Source: Ciona savignyi
Lineage: Eukaryota; Chordata; Ascidiacea; Phlebobranchia; Cionidae
Assembly (NCBI GenBank): GCA_000149265.1
Contig: CH003277.1
Coordinates: 5,483 to 69,482, forward strand
Length of the DNA: 64,000 nucleotides
Direction of reading: 5' to 3'
The number at the start of each line of letters is the position of its first letter. The first letter of the stretch is position 1. Under the pieces are notes generated by a model. That model did no database searches and was not told where the DNA came from. It saw only the letters and a program-made list of their open reading frames with translations. Positions 11,308-21,767 of this stretch are shown here, one piece after another. The position numbers and the translations under genes were made by a program.

Positions 11308-14300
11308 TTACCATTTCAAGTCCTCTTGCACCTTTGCGATTAGCGTGGCGCTTTTATTGAGCGCCGCTTTCTCGCTTTTGTTCAAATTCACCTGGACGAT
11401 GTTGTTAACGCCGGACGCGTTTAACACACAAGGAAGTGACAAACAGACGTCGTCTTTTATCCCAACCATTCCCTAAAAGTAGTGAATTTAGTAAGTTTAG
11501 ATTATTTTGTTTCCACAATAAAAACATGAGGGTTAAAGATGGTTTTATATCCCCGGGCAATTTTTGAACTGTTTTGGGATATTTCCTTGTTTTGTTCGAC
11601 TTATTAGCTTGGTTGTAAGTGCGTATCCTTAGAGCTAAGGGGCTGCAGGTTCAAAACTATTCACTTGCTGGTTGGTTGTGTCGTTGGACAAGGCACCTAA
11701 TGGATACAGTGTCAAATCTAAACCGAAGTGATTATTAGGTTTTATTTAAACTTAAGGAACGTGTCAATTATACACAACACGCTGCAATAGCTTCTGTAAC
11801 CTGAGAATTGGCATGACGTGATCTGACGATCGTTGGTGCGATAACATTACTTGCGTTTTCCCAATTCGCAGATTAAAGCGTATGAAAAACCTCACCTTTA
11901 GTATGACAGATTACCAGAGCTATTAGTCCGACAGATTAGTCTAGTGGTTAAGTGAGTCGCCTTTCAGCCGAAGGGTAGCAGGTTCGAAACCGGTCACCAA
12001 GTAGTCTGTTGTGTCCTTAAGCAAGACACTTATCGGACATTGCCAGAACCCAAGGAATTTATGGATTCTACTAAATTAAAGGAACGTGAATCATACACAA
12101 CATTCTGTCAATAGCTCCGGTAACCCGACGGTGGGTGCGAGGTGATCAAAACCAATTGCCCGTGTGATAACCTCTTGGTTTTTCCATTCACGGTGATAAA
12201 CATGAATATCCTATCACCCACAAATCACCTTAACAAAGCAAGACACCGGCATGATACGATGTTTGTTTTTCAAGATTGATTCCACCATCTCAGCGCAACT
12301 AAGTCCAATCGCCCAGTTTGTGTAGCCTTTTAATCGGATCACATCGTATGCTCTGGTAGGAAACGGATAAAATATAGATTATTCATATACTAAAGATAGG
12401 ATAAGGAAAACCAAGGGGGTAATCACACGGGCAATCGTCAGATTACTTTTCGCCAACGGTTGGGTTACCGGAGCTATTGTTGTATGTTGTGCATGGTTCA
12501 CACCTTTAAATTAGTAGAACCTATTAATCTGCCAGGTTCAGGCAATGTCCGTTAAGTGCTTTGCCCAATCGACGCACTAAACTACCAGACTAATCTGTCC
12601 GACGGTTACTGTGTTGTTAAATGTTGCTACACGGACAATAATCAGATTACCTCACACCCACTGTCGGGTTACTGGAGTGATTGCATTGTGTGAGACAATC
12701 CATTAGTTTAAAAATCTAGTGGGTTCGGCAATATCCCTTAAATGCCTTTTCCAAGGACACAACCATTTAGTTAGTGACTAGTTTTGGTCTTGCAAGCCAA
12801 CAGCCAAAAGGCGTCACACTAAGCGTCACACATCAAGTAGGATATTGGTTTACTGAGATGTTGACCGACAAACTTTCACTTTAAAGGAACAAATACCATT
12901 TGGCCTTTACCCAAGAATGTGAATGTACCTAACTTAATCAATTATAACATGTTTTTGTAATAAAAAGATTTTAATTATCTGTTTGAAAACTTATATTCTA
13001 TTAGTTGTGTAAATTAAAACAGTAAAATATCTGTTGTGGTCCACTTATTAATCAAAATTAGAACAAATATTTACAACAACAGTATCTATATGGTTGGTCG
13101 TAATTAAATTTTGTTTTCTCATTATTGTTCTTTGGCTCAGGTTTGGCGACCACGTCCGGTATATTTATTAATTTATATCCTTTTTTTAAATGTTTTAACA
13201 ACTGTTCGTTTTCCGTCTTTTCCTGTTCCCGTGTCGTGATTTGATTCGTTTGCCTTTTTTAAAACCGGGGCAAAAATGAATAAACTAAACGGTTAAACTT
13301 GATAAAGGTACAGGATACACTGTTAGAAGGAAGTACATTGCAGGCCATTGTAACGTCTTACATCATAACGGAAAGGATTAGAATTGATTGAATGAGTTTG
13401 TATGGGGGATGTTGGTCATTAATTGTGAATGGAAAATGGAAAGTTAACTAATTTGCAAAAATGTGCTAAACAGGTGGCTACATGGCATGTGTCGGAGTAT
13501 GGACAGAATGGCTGTAGCAAAGCTCATGGGATCAAGCTGTTGCTAGTTGGTTGTGTCCTTGGGCAATGAACTTTACGGACATTGCCTAAACCCAGCGGAT
13601 CAATGGGTTCTACCCAATTGAAGCAACGTGTCGATCATATACAACACACTGCAATAGCTGGTAACCAACAGTGAGCGCGAGGTAATCTGACAATGGGCGC
13701 AAGATGAACTGGCAATTTTCATCTCTTGGACCCAGTAGATCCTTAATTCAACAAAAACCATAGCAATGTCTCCATTGTATACTACACACAGCAAAATTCC
13801 CGGTAATCAGACTATTTTACAAATACTAGTGTTATATTGACTGTTTTGTCTTAGCCACAGGCGTACACATGAGCATTTTATTCTCACCAAAATTTAAAAA
13901 TGATTTTTTTTAAATTGAAACAAAAATTTGAAAATTGGAGAAAAAAAAATGTTTGGAAAATTAAAAAAAAAAGTAAAAATAAAAAAACTGAAAATTTATA
14001 AAACAAAAAACTTTTAAAATTTTACAAACTTCCTTTTAAATTCACCACCATAAGCCAGAACAGCACAAAACTTACCCGTCAACCACTTGTTTGTGAACAG
14101 TGTCCCAACCTTTTGGTCCGTCTGGTTGTCCTATCTTGGGTTCAATGGAGGTTAACGACCTTCCAGACACGCTGACGGAACTCCACAGTGGGACTATAGA
14201 TAGAAGGACCACAGTTATGCAGTGAACATATCTATTGCATGAGTATGCTGCTATTTGGAATGCTGTCTGTTTTGGTCCCTTCTTTTAAAGTTGTGGTAAG

Positions 14301-17300
14301 ATGCATCGGTAAAAATATAGGATAATCATATTTTATTCCCATGAATGCTAAAATGTAAGGGGGCGTTATTAAACAGACAATTATCAGATTACTTATGCAA
14401 CACTAAAAGGAGGGAAAGCGGGAAAGAGAAAAGAAGTAAAGGAGGAAAACTGCTCACCAAAAGTATGGAAATTAATTTAAACCCTACCCTAAACACTAAT
14501 CTCAACACCAGAACTAATCCTTATTCCAACCCCATGTTTAAAACTAACTCTAATGCCATAATCTTTATTTTAGTGTGCAGTTTCCCTCCTTCCCGCTTTT
14601 CACCCTTTTAGTTGTAAGGTCCCACCCCTACTAATGCCGGTAGGTACGGTCCGACCGATTAGCATGGTGGGTTAGCGCCGTATAATTGCTTTTGGAAAGT
14701 TGGAAACTGATGGCTAGCTAATTAGATGTGTGTTAGGGAAAGGCAATTAATATACATTGCCTGAACCCAATGAATTGATGGGATCTACCAAATTAAATGA
14801 ATGTCTAAATCATACACAACAGACTGAATAGCTCGGTAACCCGACAGTGGGGATAAAAATAGATATATCATATCATATCCGACCGAAAAAATAACAATCT
14901 CACCACTAGAGTCGCCATGTTCCCCGACTATGCACGCGTGGATGCTACTCGGTGAAACGCTGAGTCGTGATGCGATGATGTGGCGGAAACGTGCTGAGTC
15001 GAGGTTGGTGCCACTTCCTAACACACGGTGGCGTGGGAAACCAGAGAGTTTCCACGCAACATAAGTCATCAAATCGACTGGGGATAAAAAAGTTTGTATT
15101 TTTAAATTAAAAAATCTTTATGAAGAATCAATACGAAACACCATGCTCAGGGTCTGTTTGCATTTTTTGTGTTTTTATTTGATCCTTTTGCGTTTTTCAT
15201 GTGTTTTTAATGTAATACAAAAACCGCACGTTCACAAGGTCGTTCTAAGAGTTTTTGTAGACAGTATTGCAAAACTGACTTTTTGTATATTGGTGTCGGT
15301 AGAACGGCCCTGTGACCGAATGGTTAGCAAATGTAATCCATTATTGGGTTCGAAAACTTTGCTTGGTAAAAAAGCATAAATCCCTTTATGGGTTAGTTGT
15401 CTGATGGTTTAGTCTGGTGGTTTAGTGCGTCTTTCAATCGAAAGGTTGCAGGTACGAAGCTGGTCATTAGCTAGTCGGTTGCGTCCTTGGGTAAGGCACT
15501 TAACGGACATGCCTGAACCTAGTGGATTAATGGGTTCGACCAAATTGAAGGAACGTGTCTATCATATACAACACACTGCAATAGCTCCGGTAACCCGACG
15601 GTGAGCGAGAGGTGATCTGCCGATTGTCTTTGTTTTTCCATTCATGGGAAAAAACATGAATATCTTAACCTTAAACTTAGCTCGGTAAAAAACACATAAA
15701 CATTATTATAGCAAGCAAACGACGCACCTGGGTTTGAGACAACGATGATAATTGCATCTGGACTGTGCTCGGCGATCTTGGGCACGATGTGTTTGAATAT
15801 ATTCACGTTACGCTGAACCAGACTCAATCTCGATTCGCCAACTTGCTGTCGCGCTCCAGCGGTTATCACAACTATCTTGCTTCCACTGGATAAGCTGTAG
15901 TCTGTAAAATTGTTTTTTTAATTGTTTTTTTTTTTAATTATTCATGTTTATCCCCATGAATGGAAAAAACAAGGGGTTAACACACGGGCAATCGACAGAT
16001 CACCTTGCGCCCATCGTCGGGTAACCTGAGCTATTGCAGTGTGTTGTATAATTTAGACGTTCCTTTAATCCCATTAATCCACTGTGTTCAGGCAATGTCC
16101 GTCAAGTGCCTTGCCCATGGACACAACCGAATAGCTAGCGACCAGTTTCGAACCTGCAACTTATTAGTTAAACCAACAACTAAACATATATATAACTGTA
16201 GTTTTAATGAAGGTTTAAGGGTCTTATCTCTGTAATACTGGGCAATTGTTCTCACCTTTCCCACCATCTATGTGCACATTAGAAAGAAATAGATTTCCAT
16301 GGTTCAGGTCCAAAACCTCCCCTTTCAATTTGTCTTCAATTACATCAATCAGCGTGAGATCAGTTGCAAGGTTCTGTTATCAACAATTAATAATCAGAAG
16401 AGGAAAAAAATTTCAATTTCAATCGACGACTATTGCTTATTTCAAAGGTTTATTTTATTTTTTTGATCTTTTTTTATCGAGCCAAGTTTCGAACCCATCG
16501 TAGGCTTGTTACTCGCATCGTTTTTGTTTTTTGGAGTCGGTATCTGTATCGGTTGCGTTAACCATTTGGCCACACGACCGTACATTGTAAAATAAACATT
16601 GTAATTATGTTGCATATAGAAATCTATAGACTTTCAATGTTATGTATTTTCCACAAATTTTTTACTTCTTTTAAATGCCGTATATTTTCGTTATTTCTAT
16701 TATAACATGTTGGACTATTGTAGAATATTTATATATCTACATAGGTGTTATATTTTGGTAATACCTTAGAATTAGGAAAAGTGCACTAATGCACTAAGAC
16801 TTTAAAAAAAAATAGCTCTGGTAACCCCTCTGTAAACAGTGTTACAACATTTTTAATTTCATATCAACTGGGATAAACACGAATTTAAGCATTAGAGTAA
16901 TCTATTCTAGTCTAAATTGTAAAACATAAGTTTTCCAGTATCTTAATACTATTCTACTATACAAGACGAACTCAGAAGTATTAGCTCCTAAGCAGTTGTC
17001 CGACTGGTTAGTATGGCGGTTTAGTGCGACGCCTTTCCACCGAAAGGTTGTAGATTTAAAACTGGTCGCTCGTTTGTCGGTTGTGTCCTTGGGAAAGGCA
17101 CTTAACGGACATTGCCTGAACCCAGCTGATTATTGGGTTCTACTAAATTAAAGGAACGTGTGAATCATACACAACACACTGAATAGCTCCGGTAACCCGA
17201 CATTGGATGCAAGGTAATGTGACAATTGCCCGTGTGTAACCCCCTACTTTTCCCATTCATGGGGAAAAACATGAATATCCTATCCAATAACCCAGACATA

Positions 17301-17454
17301 CCTTGAGCAATATGCTCATACTGCAAGCCATTCCCACACTACCAACTCCCACAACAGTCACTTTACACGGACATTTTGTCTGATCATCGCTTGCCTTACT
17401 AAACAGACGATCGCGGATTGTTTGATCGAACTCAATTTCTTGTTCATTTGCCAT
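11308..17454 (-). CDS. LDH: L-lactate dehydrogenase (complete, seven coding exons)
   Basis: Cytosolic enzyme interconverting pyruvate and L-lactate with NADH/NAD+. Exons (minus): 17302-17454, 16256-16373, 15728-15901, 14904-15077, 14076-14193, 12229-12352 and 11308-11472, giving 341 residues (family about 332). The internal exon lengths 118, 174, 174, 118 and 124 nt are those of vertebrate LDH genes. Visible features: NAD-binding GVGSVG (residues 36-41); the LDH-type substrate loop [11 protein letters not shown] with Gln (not the Arg of malate dehydrogenase) and catalytic Arg115; Asp175 and Arg178 in NLDSARFR; catalytic His202 in GEHGDSS; Thr257 in GYTNW. The start is the only ATG in frame before MANEQEIEF; extra 5' untranslated exons or trans-splicing cannot be judged. 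Introns are packed with SINEs. No defect was seen. Confidence 0.97.
11590..11900 (+). mobile_element. SINE in LDH intron 6, diverged
   Basis: Head (TTAGCTTGGTTGTAAGTGCG), body (GGTTGTGTCGTTGGACAAGG) and tail are recognisable but altered; antisense to LDH. Confidence 0.65.
11932..12215 (+). mobile_element. SINE in LDH intron 6
   Basis: Nearly complete copy starting TCCGACAGATTAGTCTAGTGG and ending ATGAATATCCTATC, a few bases before the splice donor of LDH exon 6. Confidence 0.85.
12395..12610 (-). mobile_element. SINE in LDH intron 5
   Basis: Reverse-oriented copy. The head ends in the complement of GGACAGATTAGTCTGGTAG near 12600. Confidence 0.75.
12615..12850 (-). mobile_element. SINE in LDH intron 5, diverged
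   Basis: A second reverse copy directly after the previous one; body and head are recognisable, tail eroded. Confidence 0.6.
13530..13720 (+). mobile_element. SINE fragment in LDH intron 5
   Basis: Begins within the head at GTTGCTAGTTGGTTGTGTCC and runs through CAACACACTGCAATAGC to the GAGCGCGAGGTAATCTGAC part. The tail is lost. Confidence 0.65.
13860..14040. repeat. A-rich simple sequence in LDH intron 5
   Basis: Low-complexity run of AAAATTTGAAAA-type sequence just downstream of LDH exon 5. Confidence 0.7.
14398..14615. mobile_element. MITE with ACACTAAAAGGAGGGAAA inverted ends
   Basis: About 220 bp beginning AACACTAAAAGGAGGGAAA and ending TCCCTCCTTCCCG...CCTTTTAGTTGT, an imperfect inverted repeat. 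The inside is C- and A-rich with repeated AACCCTA/AACTAA-like words. Lies in LDH intron 4. Related copies: 17931-18113, 5200-5275 and 44335-44400. Confidence 0.7.
14648..14875 (+). mobile_element. SINE in LDH intron 4
   Basis: Head CCGACCGATTAGCATGGTGG, body and shortened tail; it ends about 30 bp before the donor of LDH exon 4. Confidence 0.7.
15300..15385 (+). repeat. Short tRNA-like repeat in LDH intron 3
   Basis: TGTGACCGAATGGTTAGC followed by TTGGGTTCGAAAACTTTGC; second tRNA-like family. Confidence 0.55.
15398..15665 (+). mobile_element. SINE in LDH intron 3
   Basis: Nearly complete copy from CTGATGGTTTAGTCTGGTGG to AAACATGAATATC. Confidence 0.85.
15940..16165 (-). mobile_element. SINE in LDH intron 2
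   Basis: Reverse copy starting ATTCATGTTTATCCCC. The head is replaced by other sequence after CGAACCTGCAAC. Confidence 0.8.
16465..16590 (-). repeat. Short tRNA-like repeat in LDH intron 1
   Basis: Complement of GGGTTCGAAACTTGGCTCG at the left and of GTGTGGCCAAATGGTTAACG at the right. Confidence 0.65.
17000..17285 (+). mobile_element. SINE in LDH intron 1
   Basis: Nearly complete; ends ATGAATATCCTATCC a few bases before the donor of LDH exon 1. Confidence 0.85.
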
Positions 17455-17930
17455 AATTGAAATTAGATTTTTAAAGTCACAGTAAAAGTATGAAGTATAA
17501 AGACAGTCACCTGGAAAATAATATTGGTTTAGTTTATTTATTTTTGCTTCCTAAAACTGCTAAAAACATTTAAAGGGCATATATTCCAAATATAAAAAGA
17601 AAGAAAAACTGGTAAACGGTTTATTATAGAATGTCATAATTACACAAAAACAATTAATAAAAACGACATATGCGTTGCCTTAAAACCCAAGATTTGTGGA
17701 TTCACTTTCAAAGATATGTCCACGGTTATCGTCTGGTAACTCGCTACCACATTCCATTTGCAGAAGATATTGCAGTGCGTCAAAATGCTTTTCTAGTATC
17801 TGCACTGGGTAAACAGACGATCAGGAAAACCACCAGTTGTTGTCATTACTGTGTTTAAAACAAAGTCGTAAAAAACAGACGTCATTGGCTGCGTAACAAA
17901 GGCTGTTTTGTGACGGGGCTAAACGTGGGC
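17455..17930. other. Upstream flank of LDH
   Basis: Likely holds the LDH promoter or 5' untranslated part, but no TATA box or initiator can be fixed by eye. Confidence 0.35.
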
Positions 17931-18113
17931 AACACTAAAACGAGGGAAGGAGGGAAACTGCTCACTAAAATTACGGAAACTAATTTAAACCCTGCCCTAA
18001 ACACTAATCTTAACCCCAGAACTAACCTTAAGTCCAACCCCATGTTTAAAACTAACGCTAAATGTTCTAATCTTCATTTTAGTGTGCAGTTTCCCTTCTT
18101 ACCTCCTTTTAAT
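17931..18113. mobile_element. MITE, second copy of the ACACTAAAA family
   Basis: Begins AACACTAAAACGAGGGAAGG and ends near CCTTCTTACCTCCTTTT. The inside matches the 14398-14615 copy (AACCCCATGTTTAAAACTAA). A further fragment (TTTCCCTCCTTTTAACTTC) follows at about 18150-18190. Confidence 0.65.
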
Positions 18114-18699
18114 CTTAAAAATAATTAACATTAACCCCCTTATCTTTAATTAATTAAGCAGTTTCCCTCCTTTTAACTTCTTCTTTTCAGTTTCCACTCA
18201 GGCCATCTGAATTAAAAAATCAATACTGAAGTCTAATGAACCCAACTGACACATTAGTTAATAATTAAATATGCATAATTAATCACAGGCAACGTTTTTG
18301 CAGTTTTGCATTTAAATTTTGAACGATTTCAATCACCAAGTTTACCCTGATATATAACAGAAAAATGTGTTAGCAAAATCTGCATTAAAATTTTTGAATT
18401 CAAATTAATTATCAGCAATGGTTAAAGACTGATTAGCCTAATCAGTTTAATCCGACTAAGTAGCCAACTGTTTTTGCGAGCTTACGTGCAATCTTATATA
18501 GCCGTAGCAATCTTAACACGTGATTAGCGCGTGCCTGTGTACACGGAGTTAGGTCAACCTCGGTCATACAAGGAACTAAATATGTTCGCCCGGCCCTGTA
18601 AGTCACGTAGACAGAAAACAACCGGCGTCACGTAACGAAATAATATCTGGTTAGGGGAATACCCATCATGAAATGTAGTTCATCCGTGACGCATCCGGT

Positions 18700-18845
18700 A
18701 ACCGCACCGGATTGGTTATGGTTGCGGCAATTGTACGGCATTATAGGTAACGGGACTGATACATATACCGAATTATATAAAACGGTCTTAATAACGAGAC
18801 AGTAACGGGTTCGAAAATGAGTCCGGTAAAATTAAAATATAAAAG
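18700..18845 (+). repeat. Degenerate tRNA-like repeat
   Basis: ACGGGACTGATACATATACC, then GACAGTAACGGGTTCGAAAA and GTCCGGTAAA, the layout of the second tRNA-like family. Confidence 0.45.
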
Positions 18846-18863
18846 AATATCTAACGTGACCGG

Positions 18864-18907
18864 AGATATATAAACAAGAGACTTGTTTATCTCTTGTTTA
18901 TATATCT
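18864..18907. repeat. Perfect 18-bp inverted repeat with 8-base loop
   Basis: Arms 18864-18881 (AGATATATAAACAAGAGA) and 18890-18907 are exact reverse complements. It stands alone with no element termini recognised around it. Confidence 0.9.
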
Positions 18908-19285
18908 TAGATGTGACCAACTCTTGTTATTTAAAAACGGAACTAGTAAAAAGCTCATCATAGATTTTTCTAAGGTTGGCATAAAAAATAATAAAACATA
19001 TTTTTGCGGATTAATTCGGCAGTGATTTGCGTTTATGACAAATGCCAATTCTACACAAAAGCGGTCTTAACAACGATCCCATAATGAGTTCAAAACTAAG
19101 AGGGTAGAAAAGCTTCAAGGTCAGAGTGTGCCTTATAATTGGAATGACATGTAAACATAAATGTGTTTAACCACCACTATTTGCAAAACACATGTAGTAT
19201 GCCATATATTCATGCTACAGGGTCCCTAACCACATTTTGTATTTTATACACTGAGTATGTAGTTTGTTTCAGCAAGCATAAACGG

Positions 19286-20168
19286 ATGGGTCCCATAGTT
19301 ATCAAACCAAACTTATTTTCCATGTGTAGTTAAAAAAGAATAATCGTTTAGATTAACGAAGATTTCCTTACAAATGTTTTAAATTAAAGCTTTTTTCAAG
19401 CGCTGTACAGAAATGAAGCTAAATTCCTAAAGCAGCCCGATTTGGTTTTTCATGACTTCGGGGAATTCCCCATGGGCTTAGTACACAAGTTTCTGTTTTT
19501 ACATAGTTTTAATCCGATTTGACGAGTCATTGTTGGAGATATCAGTGCGATGTGGCATGATTGTTACAAAAGCTAATTTATTAGAAAAAATACCGTTTTG
19601 GTTTTAACGTCTCAGTGGAATTCTCCTAAATTTGTAACCCAGAATTTGGGCTTCAGCATATCCAGACCATGTTTTCTAACAAATGGAATAGTTTCAGTGC
19701 GATTTCATTATTCCTTCTAGTAGATGCTGGGGCGCCATGCCATGCTTGCCACAATCATGATTTGAGCACAAAATCTTATTTTTAGGGTATTTTCCTAGAT
19801 ATTTATTTTTATTTTTTCTAAGTGATAAATCAGTAAGAAACACATTTACATTCCACCAAGTCTAAATCAAATTGGAGCAGCCGTTCAAGCGCTATGCCCA
19901 AAATAGCAATTTTTTTTAGAAAAAACACCGTTAAGGTTTTTAACGTCTCAGAGATATTCCTCTAGATTTATCACCAAACATTTTGGTTTTTGTTAATCTA
20001 GACCATGTTGTCTAACAAATAACCAAGTTTCATTACGATTTCTTTATTCCTTCTAGTAGATGTTGAGGCGAGATGCCATACCTGTCAAGTGTTTGACGAA
20101 AAAAAACAAAAAAAGGAAAAAAAACGGACAAAAACATTATGTGTCCCATTTTTTAAAATGGGACCCAT
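19286..20168. repeat. Unclassified repeat with internal tandem duplication and ATGGGTCCCAT ends
   Basis: Bounded by the near-palindrome ATGGGTCCCAT (19286-19296) and its complement form ATGGGACCCAT (20158-20168). Inside, about 19590-19760 and 19915-20090 are diverged direct copies sharing AACGTCTCAG, CCAGACCATGTT-like and TATTCCTTCTAGTAGATG words. No protein-coding frame. Class unknown. Confidence 0.55.
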
Positions 20169-20261
20169 AATTATAGATCGATTACTGTATAAAAAAGGGG
20201 GTTATTAGCGACGCGTCCAATTCGGGTTTAATACTTGACCTGAAAAGATATTCAATTAATC

Positions 20262-20350
20262 GGTTGTGTGGCCGAATGGTTGACGTGGCCGGTTTATATA
20301 CCAATCTTAATAGAGTGTTCCTGGATTCGAAACCTAACCCGGTAAAATGG
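20262..20350 (+). repeat. Short tRNA-like repeat
   Basis: TTGTGTGGCCGAATGGTTGACG with GGATTCGAAACCTAACCCGG, both boxes well kept. Still lacks a credible acceptor stem. Confidence 0.65.
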
Positions 20351-20644
20351 CTATTTGTGCCTTGCAACGGCCACGCCAGAATGTTTAATAACACGGTAAA
20401 ATGTGCGTTTTGGTTTAAAATTTTTGGTTTTTTTGGTTTAAAATTGCCAAACACGACAAAACTGCAGTCGACATAACCCACCTATTATGAACTTTTTAAC
20501 TTGTGCAGAAAAAACGAGGCGAACCTTATAAAAATTTGAAAAAAGTTTGCACAGTAAAAAGTTGTTTAAATCAAAACTTTAAAAATGCAGGAAAATTTGA
20601 TAGAAAAAAGCGACTTTGTCTTTGGGCAAGTTACTTAACAAGCA

Positions 20645-20888
20645 TTGCCTCGATCCGGAGAAGTTAGTCTGGTGGTTTAGTGCGCCGCCTTTTAATCGAA
20701 AGGTTGCAGGTACGAGACTGGTCGCTAGCTAGTCGGTTGTGTCCTTGGGAAAGGCACTTTACGAACGTGTGAACCATACACAACACACTGCAATAGCTCC
20801 GGTAACCCGACGGTGGGCGCGAGGTGATCTGACGATTGCCCGTGTGTTAACCCTCTTAGTTTTCCCATTCGAATATTCTATCCTATCC
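20645..20888 (+). mobile_element. SINE with internal deletion
   Basis: Good head (TTAGTCTGGTGGTTTAGTGC) and tail; the middle (about 45 bp around the CCTGAACCCAG segment) is missing. Confidence 0.8.
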
Positions 20889-20919
20889 GATTCCATCAAA
20901 CGGACCTATTGATTACGGC

Positions 20920-21160
20920 AAAATAGCTTATTGGGCTAGTGCGTCGTCTTTTCGCCCAAAGCTGTGAAATCGAAACTGGGCGCTATAGCTAGTCGGTTGC
21001 GTCCTTGTGCAGGGCAATTAGCAAACATCGCCTAAACCTGGTGAATTATTGGGTTGTACCAGAACTAAAGGAACGTCTTAAACATACAAAACACACTTAA
21101 TTATAGCTCCAGCAAACCGACCGTAGATATAAGTGCTAATCTGAGTCACCCGTATGATAA
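20920..21160 (+). mobile_element. Old, diverged SINE
   Basis: TTGGGCTAGTGCGTCGTCTT, then GCTAGTCGGTTGCGTCC and CACACTTAATTATAGCTCC; tail eroded. Confidence 0.55.
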
Positions 21161-21709
21161 CGTGTCGTTGGCTGACATAAGAGAAAAAAGCAATTTTTAT
21201 ACCATTGTACAATTTTACGGCCACTTCTATTAATCCATTTACGCAATCATGACGTGGCATTTTCAATGTAGTGCTGGCCTTTACATTACTTTATTTTGTT
21301 TAGATCTTAAAGATACATGCGCCTCTTTAAATATAGTATTTGTCAAGGCAAATTATTATAAACAAAACTGATTTCAGCGTATTTAAAAAAATCTTTAAAC
21401 GGGACTTTTAATATCGTGATACGCGTTTTATAATTAAAATCCGATAAATACCAAAAAGCGTTTATGCTGTTCTAGCTTACACCTCGGACCAAATATAAAA
21501 ACGTGAAATGTAATTCTTCTATCGCGATTTACAAAGCCGCCATGATAATTAAACCTAATTTCAATTAAAGTGAAAACGAACGTGCCGCAATTACTCAGAT
21601 AGCCGATATTAAATAGTTGTATAATCACGCCCACACCTGCTTTAAACTGTAAACAACGAAGCAATACAACGAAGCCGTGCAAATTGGACGATGAATCCAA
21701 CTTGCGACC
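21161..21709. other. Upstream flank of the sushi/SMB gene
   Basis: AT-rich, no repeats recognised; presumed to contain control sequences for the gene starting at 21768. Confidence 0.35.
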
Positions 21710-21717
21710 TATATATA
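21710..21717 (+). promoter_or_regulatory. Candidate TATA box of the sushi/SMB gene
   Basis: CTATATATA about 55 bp upstream of the start codon, leaving room for a short 5' untranslated region starting near 21740. Confidence 0.45.
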
Positions 21718-21767
21718 CCGTCTTCTACGGTACCAGGGATATCTTAGTTGAAGACTACGATTGGAAG

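Noticed and set aside
20262..20350. Possible true tRNA gene
   Set aside because: A and B boxes are good but the acceptor stem does not pair and the same sequence recurs in many degraded copies; treated as a tRNA-like repeat.
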